Shown here piece after piece: positions 53,248-62,324 of a stretch of DNA of 64,000 nucleotides. The stretch spans positions 2,170,001-2,234,000 of the forward strand of contig CAVYNG010000002.1 of assembly GCA_963769905.1 (NCBI GenBank). The letters are read 5' to 3'. This DNA is from Bog-756 sp963769905. GTDB lineage: Bacteria; Actinomycetota; Acidimicrobiia; Acidimicrobiales; RAAP-2. Each line of letters opens with the position of its first letter. Position 1 is the first letter of the stretch. The position numbers and the translations under genes were made by a program. Under the pieces are notes generated by a model, which saw only the letters and a program-made list of their open reading frames with translations, did no database searches and was not told where the DNA came from.

Positions 53248-53574
53248 ATGGACACGGCGTCGACCGCTACGAGGCGCGAGCACGGGCGCGCGTCAGAGCC
53301 CCCTTTCGATCCGGGGCGGGCATGGGCGCTCGACCCCCAGGTCTCGCTGCGCCCGGAGCCGTTCGGCGCACTCGCCTACCACTTCGGTACCCGCCGGCTC
53401 TCGTTCCTCACTTCGCCCCGACTGCTCGCGGTGGTCGAGTCGTTGGCGACGCAGCCCTCCGCGCGCGAGGCCTGCCGAGTGGCGGGAGTGTCCGACGGGG
53501 ACCTCACCAGCTACGAACGCGCCCTCGCGACGTTGGCGGCGCGCGGGATGATCCGAGTGCGGGTGGACCCGTGA
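53248..53574 (+). CDS. mftB: Mycofactocin biosynthesis chaperone
   Basis: A RiPP-recognition chaperone (108 aa) that presents MftA to MftC. The MftB signature is clear: WALDPQVSLRPEPFGALAYHFGTRRLSFLTSPRL. A winged-helix-like C-terminus follows (SYERALATLAARGMIRV). There is a 30-residue N-terminal extension. ATG 53248 lies 22 bp after mftA. The stop overlaps the mftC GTG (GTGA). Confidence 0.95.
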   Translation: MDTASTATRREHGRASEPPFDPGRAWALDPQVSLRPEPFGALAYHFGTRRLSFLTSPRLLAVVESLATQPSAREACRVAGVSDGDLTSYERALATLAARGMIRVRVDP

Positions 53575-54835
53575 GCGCCACCATGACAACGCCGGCTCGC
53601 CCGCGGCTCGCCGACCGCTTCGAGCAGGGTTTGAACGCGCCGATCTGTCTGACCTGGGAGCTCACCTACGCCTGCAACCTCGCCTGCATCCACTGCCTCT
53701 CGAGCTCGGGCCGGCGCGACCCCGCCGAGCTCACGACCGCCGAGTGCCGGGCGGTGATCGACGAGCTCGAGTCGATGCAGGTCTTCTACGTCAACATCGG
53801 TGGCGGCGAGCCGACGGTCCGTCCCGACTTCTTCGAGCTCGTCGAGTACGCGACCAGTCACCACGTGGGCGTGAAGTTCTCGACCAACGGCTCGCGCATC
53901 TCGGGTGCCGTCGCCGAGCGATTGACCGCCAGCGACTACGTCGACGTCCAGATCTCCCTCGACGGGGCCACCGCAGCCGTCAACGACGCGGTGCGCGGAC
54001 CCGGATCCTTCGCGACCGCACTCGCCGCGATGAGCCGTCTGGCCGAGGCCGGGTTCGAAGGGTTCAAGCTCTCGGTGGTCGTGACTCGCCACAACGTCGG
54101 CCAGCTCGACGAGCTGAAGGCGCTCGCCGACCGTCATTCCGCCCAGCTCCGGCTCACCCGGCTCCGACCTTCGGGGCGTGGAGCCGCGGTCTGGCACGAC
54201 CTCCACCCGAGCGCCGAGGACCAGCGCGAGCTCCATGCATGGCTCGTCGCGCACGGGGAAGACGTCCTGACCGGCGACTCCTTCTTCCATCTCGCGCCCT
54301 ACGGCGAGCCGCTCCCGGGGCTCAACCTCTGCGGAGCCGGGCGGGTGGTTTGCCTGATCGACCCCGTGGGCGACGTCTACGCCTGTCCCTTCACCATCCA
54401 CGAGGAGTTCCTCGCCGGGAACGTGCGGGGCCCGGCGGGTTCGCCGACGTGTGGCGCCACTCCGATCTCTTCACCGAGCTGCGCCGCCCGAAGAGCGGGG
54501 GTGCCTGCGCGAGCTGCGGGCACTACGACTCGTGCCGCGGCGGGTGCATGGCGGCCAAGTTCTTCACCGGGCTCCCGCTCGACGGCCCGGATCCCGAGTG
54601 CGCGCTCGGGCACGGTGCCGCCGCGCTCGCCTCGAGTGCCGAACCCGAGCCTCCGCTCCCCTCGCCCGATCACTCGGTCGTCCGCCGCCCTCGGGAGCAG
54701 CACGCGGAAAGCTCGACCGGCCGGAACGGGGGGCCGGTCGGGCCGGTCCGGCTGGCGCCGCCGACCCGCCGCCCGGCCCGGGCCTGCGACCAGAGCCCCC
54801 TCGCTCCGGTGACCGGCGCGCGCCTGGCGCACTGA
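53571..54835 (+). CDS. mftC: Mycofactocin radical SAM maturase, frameshifted
   Basis: The radical SAM/SPASM enzyme that decarboxylates the MftA C-terminal Tyr and forms the Val-Tyr crosslink. The [4Fe-4S]-AdoMet cysteines are Cys35, Cys39 and Cys42, and GGGEPTVRPDF is the glycine motif. SPASM cysteines appear as CGAGRVVCLIDPVGDVYACPF (positions near 250; split CxxxxxxC...C). After GNVRG (base about 54427) one base is missing from a G/C-run. The next frame then supplies CASCGHYDSCRGGC and the typical tail ending RPARACDQSPLAP. Length 1265 bases (3n+2). A real null would abolish cofactor synthesis, so a sequencing deletion is the likeliest reason. Confidence 0.9.
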
Positions 54836-54838
54836 GCG

Positions 54839-56794
54839 ATGACCAGCCTGGTCGATCCGGTGGTGCTCGCCGGCCGGCGCGCGCCCTCGAGAGTCGTCTT
54901 CGGGGCGCACGAGACCAATCTCGGGCGCGACCGCTCGCTCTCCGAGCGCCACGTCGCCTACTACGCAGCGCGGGCTGAAGGTGGCGCCGGGATCGTGGTC
55001 ACCGAGACCGCCTCGGTGCACCCGTCCGACTGGCCCTACGAGCGTGCCCCCCTCGCCTCGTCCTGCGGAGCGGGTTGGGCGTCGATCGCCGAGGCCTGCC
55101 GGCCCCACGGCACCCTCGTCCTCGCCGGGCTCGGCCATTCCGGGGGGCAGGGCTCGAGCGCCTACTCGCAGTCGGCGCTCTGGGCGCCTTCTCGGGTCGC
55201 CGACGTGGTCAGCCGCGAGGTGCCGATGGAGATGGAGGCGGCCGAGCTGACTTCGCTCGTCGAGGGGTTCGCCGCCGCGTCGCGCTCGATCGTCGACTCC
55301 GGCCTCGACGGCGTCGAGATCGACGTCGGTCCGTTCTCGCTGCTCCGGCAGTTCCACTCCGGCCTGACCAACCACCGTGGTGACGCCTACGGCTCGGACC
55401 GGCTACGGCTCACTCGCGAGGTCCTCGACGCGGCGCGACGCGAGCTCGGGCCCGGGCGCATCGTGAGCGTGCGACTCTGTTGCGACGAGCTCGCGCCGTG
55501 GGCCGGCATCACCACCGAACAGGCCGCCGCACACGTTTCGGGGCTCGCCGCGTCGGTGGACCTGATCGTGATCGTGCGTGGTGGCCCGTTCTCGACGTCC
55601 GCCTTCCGCCCGACCGGCCACACCCGTCCCGAATTCAATCTCGAGCTCTGCCGCGCGATGCGGGACGCGGCCGGTGGCAAGGCCCATGTGGCACTGCAGG
55701 GGAGCGTGGTCGACGCGGCCGGCGCGCAGGCCGCGCTCGACGACGGCGTGTGCGACCTGGTCGAGATGACCCGCGCACAGGTCGCCGAGCCGCGCCTCGT
55801 CTCGCTGGTCCGCACCGGCCGGACGGAGCAGGCCCGCCCCTGCATTCTCTGCAACCAATCCTGCCAGGTCCGCGACGTCCGCAACCCGATCGTGAGCTGT
55901 GTCGGCGAGCCACGGAGCGGACACGAGACGACCGACGCACCTCCCGAGCTCCACGCGGCTTCGGTGGGTGACGCGCTGGTGATCGGGGCGGGGGTCGCCG
56001 GACTCGAGGCCGCGCGGGTCCTCGCCGAGGGCGGGTTCGGGGTCCGGGTCGTCGAGCGCGCCGACCGACCGGGCGGCATGTTGCTGACCGCTGCCCGCCT
56101 GCCGGGCCACGAGCGGGCCGCGCGGCTCGTCGATTGGTTGCTCTCCGAGTGCGAGCGGCTCGGTGTGGTGATCGAGACCCGCACCGAGGCGAGCGGCAGC
56201 GATCTCGACACGGCGCGGGGACGTGCGCTCCCGGTGGTGCTCGCCACCGGATCGCGGCGCGCCCGCCCGGCGTTCGACGCGGACGAGAGCTGCCTCGTCC
56301 TCGATGCGCCCACCCTCCTCGAGTCCGGGCCCGACGTGCTGCCCGCGGGACCGGTCCTCGTGCACGACCCGGTCGGGGGCCCGATCGGTGTCGGCGTCGC
56401 CGAGTGGCTCGCCGGGGCGGGTGCGGACGTGGCGCTCGTGACCCCTGACCAGATCGCCGGCAGCCTGCTCTCCCGGACCGGCGACCTCGCCGATGCCAAC
56501 ACCCGGCTCCAGCGCGCAGGGGTACGCCGCGAGCTGCGGAGCCTCCTCCGCTCGGCGATCGACGGCAGCGCCCTCCTCGAGCACGTCTGGACCGGCGAGC
56601 AGCGTCAGGTCGGGTGCCGGAGCGTCGTCGACTGCGGGCACCGGCTTCCCGACGACGGACTCGGTGGTACGCGCCGCGACGTGCGGCGTGCCGGCGATTG
56701 CGTCGCACCCCGTTCCGCCCTCGAGGCGGTGCTCGAAGGCCGGCGCTGTGCCCTCGAGGTCGCGGCCGAAGCAGGAGAACGGATCGCCTCGTGA
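54839..56794 (+). CDS. Mycofactocin-system FadH/OYE-family oxidoreductase, first copy
   Basis: A 651-residue enzyme with the 2,4-dienoyl-CoA-reductase architecture. Order: FMN TIM barrel (1-330), [4Fe-4S] cluster cysteines Cys335, 338, 342 and 354, then FAD/NAD(P) domains (VIGAGVAGLEAARVL near residue 380). The barrel segment that in FadH/OYE carries two substrate-binding histidines reads VGPFSLL (163-169), with no His, so ordinary enone reduction is unlikely. It follows mftC by 3 bp and belongs to one of the two OYE families known from MFT loci. Confidence 0.88.
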   Translation: MTSLVDPVVLAGRRAPSRVVFGAHETNLGRDRSLSERHVAYYAARAEGGAGIVVTETASVHPSDWPYERAPLASSCGAGWASIAEACRPHGTLVLAGLGHSGGQGSSAYSQSALWAPSRVADVVSREVPMEMEAAELTSLVEGFAAASRSIVDSGLDGVEIDVGPFSLLRQFHSGLTNHRGDAYGSDRLRLTREVLDAARRELGPGRIVSVRLCCDELAPWAGITTEQAAAHVSGLAASVDLIVIVRGGPFSTSAFRPTGHTRPEFNLELCRAMRDAAGGKAHVALQGSVVDAAGAQAALDDGVCDLVEMTRAQVAEPRLVSLVRTGRTEQARPCILCNQSCQVRDVRNPIVSCVGEPRSGHETTDAPPELHAASVGDALVIGAGVAGLEAARVLAEGGFGVRVVERADRPGGMLLTAARLPGHERAARLVDWLLSECERLGVVIETRTEASGSDLDTARGRALPVVLATGSRRARPAFDADESCLVLDAPTLLESGPDVLPAGPVLVHDPVGGPIGVGVAEWLAGAGADVALVTPDQIAGSLLSRTGDLADANTRLQRAGVRRELRSLLRSAIDGSALLEHVWTGEQRQVGCRSVVDCGHRLPDDGLGGTRRDVRRAGDCVAPRSALEAVLEGRRCALEVAAEAGERIAS

Positions 56795-57633
56795 CCGGTC
56801 CTGCCACGTCGTCCGGATCGCCTCGGGAGGGACGGGTCGCCGGCAAGGTGGCGCTCGTCACCGGTGCCGCGCGGGGCCAGGGCCGCCATCACGCGGTCCG
56901 CCTGGCCGGCGAGGGTGCCGACATCGTCGCGCTCGACGTCTGCGCGGACCTGAAGGGGGTCCCCTACGCGCTCGCCACCTCCGAGGACCTCGAGGAGACC
57001 GCTCGGCTGGTCGCCGACGCCGGGGCGCGGGTGGTCACCGCCGAGGTCGACGTCCGCGACGCCGACGGAATGGTCACCGCGGTCGCCGACGGAGCCGGAC
57101 GGCTCGGCGGTCTCGACGTGGTGGTCGCCAACGCCGGTGTCTGCACCGTCCAGCGGTGGGACGAAGTCGATCCTCTCGTCTGGGAGACGGTCATCGGGAT
57201 CAACCTGACCGGTACCTGGAACACCTGCGTGGCCGCGATCCCCCACCTGCGCGAGCGCGGCGGCGGGTCGATGGTGTTGATCAGCTCGACCGCAGGACTG
57301 AAGGGACAGCCCTTCTTCGCCCCCTACGTGGCCTCGAAACACGGGATGGTCGGCATCATGCGGGTGCTGGCGAACGAGCTCGCCTCGGCGCGCATCCGGG
57401 TCAACACGGTGCACCCGACCGGCGTCGACACGCCGATGCTGGCGGGCATGGGCCCGCTCAGCGAGCGCATCGCCGCGCAGCCCGACGTGGGGTCCATCTT
57501 CCTCAACTCGCTCGCGGTCGACGTGGTCTCTCCCGAGGATGTGTCCGCAGCGGTTCTCTTCCTCTCCTCCGACGAGTCGCGCTACGTGACCGGCATCACG
57601 CTGTCGGTCGACGCCGGCGCCGCCGCCCGCTAG
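56791..57633 (+). CDS. Mycofactocin-coupled SDR-family oxidoreductase
   Basis: A 280-residue short-chain dehydrogenase of the carveol-dehydrogenase-like group. The cofactor loop is TGAARGQGRHHAV (25-37). An insertion follows beta-2 (about residues 51-68; CADLKGVPYALATSEDLEE), the feature that buries NAD in mycofactocin-dependent SDRs so that it cannot exchange. Active site: Ser165/166, Tyr179 and Lys183 (PYVASKHG). The start is GTG 56791 (GTGA overlap with the OYE stop). Its alcohol substrate is unknown. Confidence 0.92.
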   Translation: MTGPATSSGSPREGRVAGKVALVTGAARGQGRHHAVRLAGEGADIVALDVCADLKGVPYALATSEDLEETARLVADAGARVVTAEVDVRDADGMVTAVADGAGRLGGLDVVVANAGVCTVQRWDEVDPLVWETVIGINLTGTWNTCVAAIPHLRERGGGSMVLISSTAGLKGQPFFAPYVASKHGMVGIMRVLANELASARIRVNTVHPTGVDTPMLAGMGPLSERIAAQPDVGSIFLNSLAVDVVSPEDVSAAVLFLSSDESRYVTGITLSVDAGAAAR

Positions 57634-57642
57634 GAGACAGGG

Positions 57643-59610
57643 ATGAGCGGGACCACACGCTTTCGCCACCTGTTCTCGCCGATCCGCCTCGGACCGGTCA
57701 CCCTCGAAAACCGGATCGTCTTCAGCGCGCACCTCACCAACTACGCCCGCGACGGTCTGCCGAGCGAGCAGCACGCGGCCTACTACGGAGCGAGGGCCAA
57801 GGGGGGTACGGGGCTGATCATCACCGAGGAGCACTCGACCCACCCGACCGACTGGCCCTACGAGAAGCTCATCCACGGCTTCGACCCGAGGGTCGTCGAC
57901 GGGTACCGGCAGATCACCGACGCGGTCCACTCGCACGGGGTACCGGTGTTCGCCCAGATCAACCACAACGGCGGGCAGGCCTCCTCCATGTACTCGCGAC
58001 TGCCGGTCTGGGCACCGAGCCCGGTACCCGACCCGCTGTTCCGCGAGGTGCCGAAGGCGGTCGACGAGGCCGAGATCACCGAGATCATCGACGGCTACGC
58101 GACGGTCGCCGCCCGCTGCGTCGAGGGCGGGTTCGACGGAATCGAGCTCCAGTGCTCGCACTCGTCGATCGTGCGAGGGTTCCTCTCCCCGGTGACCAAC
58201 GCTCGCGAAGACCGCTACGGCGGGGCGCTCCGCAACCGCGCCCGTCTCCTGCTCGCGCTGGTCGAGGCGGTGAGGGCGGCCATCGGGCCCGAGCGCGCCC
58301 TCGGGGTCCGTCTCTGCGGGGACGAGCTCATCGAGGGTGGCACCGGCATCGACGACGCGGTCGAGGTGGCGCGCCTCGTCGACGCGACAGGGCTGGTCGA
58401 CTACGTCAACACCTCGATCGGCGTGGCCACCGCGAGCCTCTTCATGATCGAGGCCAGCATGCAGGTGCCGCCCGGGTATTCGAGCTACGTCTCGAGCGCG
58501 ATCCGCGACGCGGTGTCGGTGCCGGTCGTCGGGGTCGGCCGCTTCAAGGACCCGTTGCAGGCCGACCGAGCCCTGCACGAGGGGATCTGCGATCTCGTCG
58601 GCGTGGTGCGCGGGCAGATCGCCGACGCGGAGTTCGCGGCGAAGGCCCGGTCGGGCCACCCGACCGACATCCGGACCTGTCTGTCGTGCAACCAGGAGTG
58701 TGTCGGCCGGATGGGGCTCAACCGCTGGCTCGGCTGCATCGAGAACCCGCGGACCGGCCGCGAGGCCGAGCGACTCCCGCCACCGAGGCGGCGGCGCAAG
58801 GTGGTGGTGGTCGGAGGCGGCCCGGGCGGGCTGCAGGCCGCGGTCACCGCAGCCGAGCGCGGGCACTCGGTCACCTTGTTCGAGCGTCGGGATCGCCTCG
58901 GCGGTCAGGTGCAGGTCGCGGCCACGGTCCCCGCGCGTGCCGAGTTCTTCGATCTCGTCCGCAACCTCATCGTGGCCGTGCACCGCGAGGGCGTCGACCT
59001 CCGGATCGGTCAGGAGGCTCGGGCCGTGGAGGTCTTCGCCGAGCGGCCCGACGCGGTCATCGTGGCGACCGGCGCACGGCCGGCCCGTCCGTGGTGGGCG
59101 GGCGAGCACCCCCGCGTGGTCGACGTGCGCGACGTGCTCGAGGGCCGGGCGGATCCGCGCGGCGAGGTGGTGATCGTGGACGAGCTCGGCTTCCACGAGG
59201 CGACCTCCACCGCCGAACTCCTGGCCGACCGGGGGTGCCAGGTCGAGATCGTGACCAACGCGATGGTGGTCGGCCAAGACCTGGGCATCACCCTCGACAT
59301 GGAGATCTGGTACGTGAAGGCGCACGCCAAGGGGATCGTCCAGAGCGTCGACCTCGTGCCGATGGGCGTCGGCGATGCGGACGAGCGTGAGGGAGTCGTC
59401 CTCTCGCTCCAGCACCACCCGACCGGCACCGACGAGCAGCGGGTCTGCGACTGGGTGGTGTGCTCGGTTCACCAGGAGCCCGAGGACGAGCTGTGGCGGA
59501 CCTTGCGGACCGATCGGTTCTTGTCGGTCGAACGGGTCGGCGACTGCCTCGCGCCCCGGCGCGCCCAGGCGGCGGTCGTCGAAGGGCACCGGGCGGCGGT
59601 GGGACTGTGA
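57643..59610 (+). CDS. Mycofactocin-system FadH/OYE-family oxidoreductase, second copy
   Basis: A 655-residue relative of the product of 54839-56794 with the same layout. It has the FMN barrel, [4Fe-4S] cysteines Cys346, 349, 353 and 365, and the dinucleotide motif VVVVGGGPGGLQAAVTAAERG. The active-site segment is CSHSSIV (171-177), keeping one His where FadH has HGAHGYL. AGGAGA precedes ATG 57643, a separate strong site. It likely transfers electrons between NAD(P)H, flavin and an Fe-S centre, with the MFT redox pool as a plausible partner. Confidence 0.88.
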   Translation: MSGTTRFRHLFSPIRLGPVTLENRIVFSAHLTNYARDGLPSEQHAAYYGARAKGGTGLIITEEHSTHPTDWPYEKLIHGFDPRVVDGYRQITDAVHSHGVPVFAQINHNGGQASSMYSRLPVWAPSPVPDPLFREVPKAVDEAEITEIIDGYATVAARCVEGGFDGIELQCSHSSIVRGFLSPVTNAREDRYGGALRNRARLLLALVEAVRAAIGPERALGVRLCGDELIEGGTGIDDAVEVARLVDATGLVDYVNTSIGVATASLFMIEASMQVPPGYSSYVSSAIRDAVSVPVVGVGRFKDPLQADRALHEGICDLVGVVRGQIADAEFAAKARSGHPTDIRTCLSCNQECVGRMGLNRWLGCIENPRTGREAERLPPPRRRRKVVVVGGGPGGLQAAVTAAERGHSVTLFERRDRLGGQVQVAATVPARAEFFDLVRNLIVAVHREGVDLRIGQEARAVEVFAERPDAVIVATGARPARPWWAGEHPRVVDVRDVLEGRADPRGEVVIVDELGFHEATSTAELLADRGCQVEIVTNAMVVGQDLGITLDMEIWYVKAHAKGIVQSVDLVPMGVGDADEREGVVLSLQHHPTGTDEQRVCDWVVCSVHQEPEDELWRTLRTDRFLSVERVGDCLAPRRAQAAVVEGHRAAVGL

Positions 59611-60701
59611 GCCCCTACGACATCGCCGCGCCACCGGACGCGCTGGCGGTGGTCGTCGCCCGTGACGGGCGTCTGCCCGCCGGCGCGGGTGAGGCCGCGG
59701 CCGAGGCCGGTGATGCACTGATGGTCGGATCGGGGGCCGAGTCCGCGGCGTGTTCACTGGCGGGGGCCCGTCGGGTCTGGTGGCTCGAGACCGGTCGCGG
59801 GCTCCGTCCCGCTGCGCTGGCCGGACGGCTCGCCCCATTGCTGAGCGGCGTGACGCTGACCCTCATGCCTTCGTCTCCCGACGGACGCGACCTCGCACCG
59901 CGAGTCGCGGCGGTGCTCGATCGGGCGCTCGTCGCCGGCGCGATCCGCGCCGAGGTCGTCGACCGGTCGTCCGGCGACGCTGCCCCCGGAGTGCGCGCCA
60001 CCCTGTCCCGCCTCGACGACCGGGTGCAGGTGCCGGTCGAGGTCGAGGGTCCCGCCGTCGCCACCCTCGTCCCCGGTAGCCGAGCCGTGACGCCGGAGGC
60101 CCGTGCACGGCGGGTCGAGGCGCTCGGGGTGGCGGCGACCGAGGTGGGCGCGGGCGACTTCCCCAGTTCGGCGAGCGCAGCGCCGGATCCCGAGGTCCTC
60201 GCCGAACTCGAACCGGACCTCCACACGATGGATCTCGCCGACGCATCGCGGGTGATCGCCGGCGGAGCCGGGCTCGCCGCCGGCATCGGCGATCGCGAGG
60301 CGACCGCGGTGTTCGCGTTGCTCGGCGAGGTCGCGGCCGCGTTCGGCGGATCGGCGGGCGCGACCCGGGTGGCGACCGACGCCGGCTGGACCGAGTACAC
60401 ACGCCAGATCGGCACGACCGGGGTGACCATCGATCCCGATCTCTACGTCGCCTTCGGAGTGTCGGGCGCGACCCAGCACGTGGCCGGCCTCGGGAACCCG
60501 CAGCAGGTGGTCAGTGTCAACATCGATCCGTCGGCCCCGATGACCGCGATGGCCGACCTCGGTCTCGTGACCGACGCGCGGGCGCTTCTCGTCGAGCTCG
60601 CTCGTCGGGCCGGGCTCCGGATCCCTCCTGAGCTCGCGGCGACCTCACCGGCGGGCGGCACCACCGTGTCCGGTTCGACCGCAGAGTCGTCCGGTGCCTG
60701 A
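59607..60701 (+). CDS. Electron transfer flavoprotein alpha subunit-like (FixB-type)
   Basis: A 364-residue EtfA/FixB-like protein with a variable N-terminal domain. The conserved C-terminal FAD domain reads VIAGGAGLAAG, ATDAGWTEYTRQIGTTG, VSGATQHVAGLGNPQQVVSVN and DLGLVTDA. Position 221 is Ala where canonical EtfA has the flavin-tuning Arg (GGRGL). It is coupled to OYE2 by GTGA and overlaps fixC by 8 bp. An MFT-dedicated ETF alpha subunit is inferred. Confidence 0.87.
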   Translation: MSPYDIAAPPDALAVVVARDGRLPAGAGEAAAEAGDALMVGSGAESAACSLAGARRVWWLETGRGLRPAALAGRLAPLLSGVTLTLMPSSPDGRDLAPRVAAVLDRALVAGAIRAEVVDRSSGDAAPGVRATLSRLDDRVQVPVEVEGPAVATLVPGSRAVTPEARARRVEALGVAATEVGAGDFPSSASAAPDPEVLAELEPDLHTMDLADASRVIAGGAGLAAGIGDREATAVFALLGEVAAAFGGSAGATRVATDAGWTEYTRQIGTTGVTIDPDLYVAFGVSGATQHVAGLGNPQQVVSVNIDPSAPMTAMADLGLVTDARALLVELARRAGLRIPPELAATSPAGGTTVSGSTAESSGA

Positions 60702-62004
60702 GTCGGCCTCGTTCGACGCGGTGGTCGTCGGCGCCGGGCCCGCCGGCTCGTCGGCCGCGCTCGCGCTCGCCCGCGAGGGCCGTTCGGTGGTCCTCGTCGA
60801 GCGAGGCCCGTTTCCCGGAGCGAAGAACGTCTACGGCGGCGTCGTCTACGGACGGGTACTCGACGCGATCGTCCCCGGCTGGTGGGACGAGGTGCCGGTC
60901 GAGCGGTGGGTCGTCCGTCGCTCGACCATGCTCACGACCGGCTCGCAGTCGCTCTCGGTCGACTACCGCACCGCGTCGTGGGGTGCCCCTCCCTACAACG
61001 GGATGACCACGCTCCGGTCGCAGTTCGACGCGTGGCTGGCGGCCAAGGCGACCAGGGCCGGGGCGCGCCTGCTCACCTCCACCGTGGCCGTCGGCTTGCT
61101 CCGCGACGGAGGCGGCAAGGTGGTGGGGGTGCGGACCGATCGAGACGACGGCGAGCTCCGCGCGCCGGTCGTCATCGCGTGCGACGGCGTCAACTCCTTC
61201 CTCGCGAAGGAGGCCGGGTTGATGCCCCGGGCGGTCGCCTCGCACCACACACTCGGCGTGAAGGAGGTCCTCGAGCTCGCTCCCCAAGTCATCGACGAAC
61301 GCTTCGGGGTGGGTCGCCACGAAGGTGTCGACATCGAGATCCTCGGCTGCACCGGCGAGATCCCCGGAGGGGGCTTCCTCTACACGAACGCCGACACGGT
61401 CAGTGTGGGCGTGGTCCTCTCCCTCCCCCACCTCGCCGAGTCGGGTGTCCGGCCCGAGGCGCTCGTCGCCGACCTTCGCGCTCACCCCTCGATCGCACCC
61501 CTCCTCCGCGGCGCGCGCCTGCGCGAGTACGCGGCCCATCTCATCCCGGAGGGCGGCTACGACACCATGCCGCCGCTCGTCGCGGACGGACTCCTCCTCG
61601 CCGGCGACTCCGCGGCGATGACCCTCGCGGCGGGCATCTGGCTCGAGGGTGTGAACTTCGCGATCGGATCGGGGTACGCCGCCGGGGCCGTCGCGCATCG
61701 CGCCCTGTCGGCGGGCGACACCACCGCACGGGGTCTCGCCGCCTACCGCTCCGAGCTCGAGAGCCAGTTCGTGCTCACCGACCACCGGCGTCTCCGCAAG
61801 GCACCCGCCCTCCTCCTCTCCGATCGCGTCCAGCGGCGCTATCCCGGCCTCCTCTGCGACCTTGCGGAGGGGATGTTCACGGTCACCAACCCGACCCCGA
61901 AGCCGGGGGGTCTCCGCCTGACCCGCGACGCCGCGTCGCGCCACGGCGTGAAGCTCCGCCAACTCGCGACCGACACCTTCCGCGGACTGAGGATCTTCGG
62001 ATGA
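60694..62004 (+). CDS. FixC-like electron-transfer flavoprotein dehydrogenase
   Basis: A 436-residue FAD-dependent oxidoreductase of the FixC/ETF-quinone-oxidoreductase family. The dinucleotide motif is GAGPAGSSAA (13-22). ERGPFPGAKNVYGG (substrate/FAD signature) and a later FAD motif LLAGDSAAMTLAAGIWLEGVNFAI are typical. It lacks an own Fe-S domain, which is supplied by the separate FixX-like protein. By homology it should pass electrons from ETF to the quinone pool. GTG start at 60694. Confidence 0.92.
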   Translation: MPESASFDAVVVGAGPAGSSAALALAREGRSVVLVERGPFPGAKNVYGGVVYGRVLDAIVPGWWDEVPVERWVVRRSTMLTTGSQSLSVDYRTASWGAPPYNGMTTLRSQFDAWLAAKATRAGARLLTSTVAVGLLRDGGGKVVGVRTDRDDGELRAPVVIACDGVNSFLAKEAGLMPRAVASHHTLGVKEVLELAPQVIDERFGVGRHEGVDIEILGCTGEIPGGGFLYTNADTVSVGVVLSLPHLAESGVRPEALVADLRAHPSIAPLLRGARLREYAAHLIPEGGYDTMPPLVADGLLLAGDSAAMTLAAGIWLEGVNFAIGSGYAAGAVAHRALSAGDTTARGLAAYRSELESQFVLTDHRRLRKAPALLLSDRVQRRYPGLLCDLAEGMFTVTNPTPKPGGLRLTRDAASRHGVKLRQLATDTFRGLRIFG

Positions 62005-62324
62005 GCGGCGCATCCGACCACACGGCAGACGGAAGCCGCTGGCGCGGGATCTCCTTCGAGGACCGGATGGCCACTGTCGACTTCCGGGTGGGCGAGCGGG
62101 CCCACATCACCGTCGACTCCGACGTCTGCCGGTCGTGCACGACCCGCGCGTGTGTGACCGCGTGTCCCGCCAACCTGTTCGCGCCGACCGCGGACGGCGG
62201 GATCCTCTTCAACTACGAAGAGTGCTTCGAGTGCGGGACCTGCTACATGATCTGCAACGAGGAGGGCGCCATCACCTGGACCTATCCGGACGGCGGCTGC
62301 GGCGTCGTCTTCCACCACGGATGA
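62001..62324 (+). CDS. FixX-like 2[4Fe-4S] ferredoxin
   Basis: A 107-residue ferredoxin. The first cluster motif uses Cys43, 46, 51 and 55, the second Cys75, 78, 81 and 85 (ECFECGTCYMIC). FixX-typical flanks are present (VDFRVGERAHITVDSDVCR, ITWTYPDGGCGV). The start is the ATG at 62001 overlapping the fixC stop. It completes a two-part quinone reductase with the FixC-like protein. Confidence 0.93.
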   Translation: MSGASDHTADGSRWRGISFEDRMATVDFRVGERAHITVDSDVCRSCTTRACVTACPANLFAPTADGGILFNYEECFECGTCYMICNEEGAITWTYPDGGCGVVFHHG

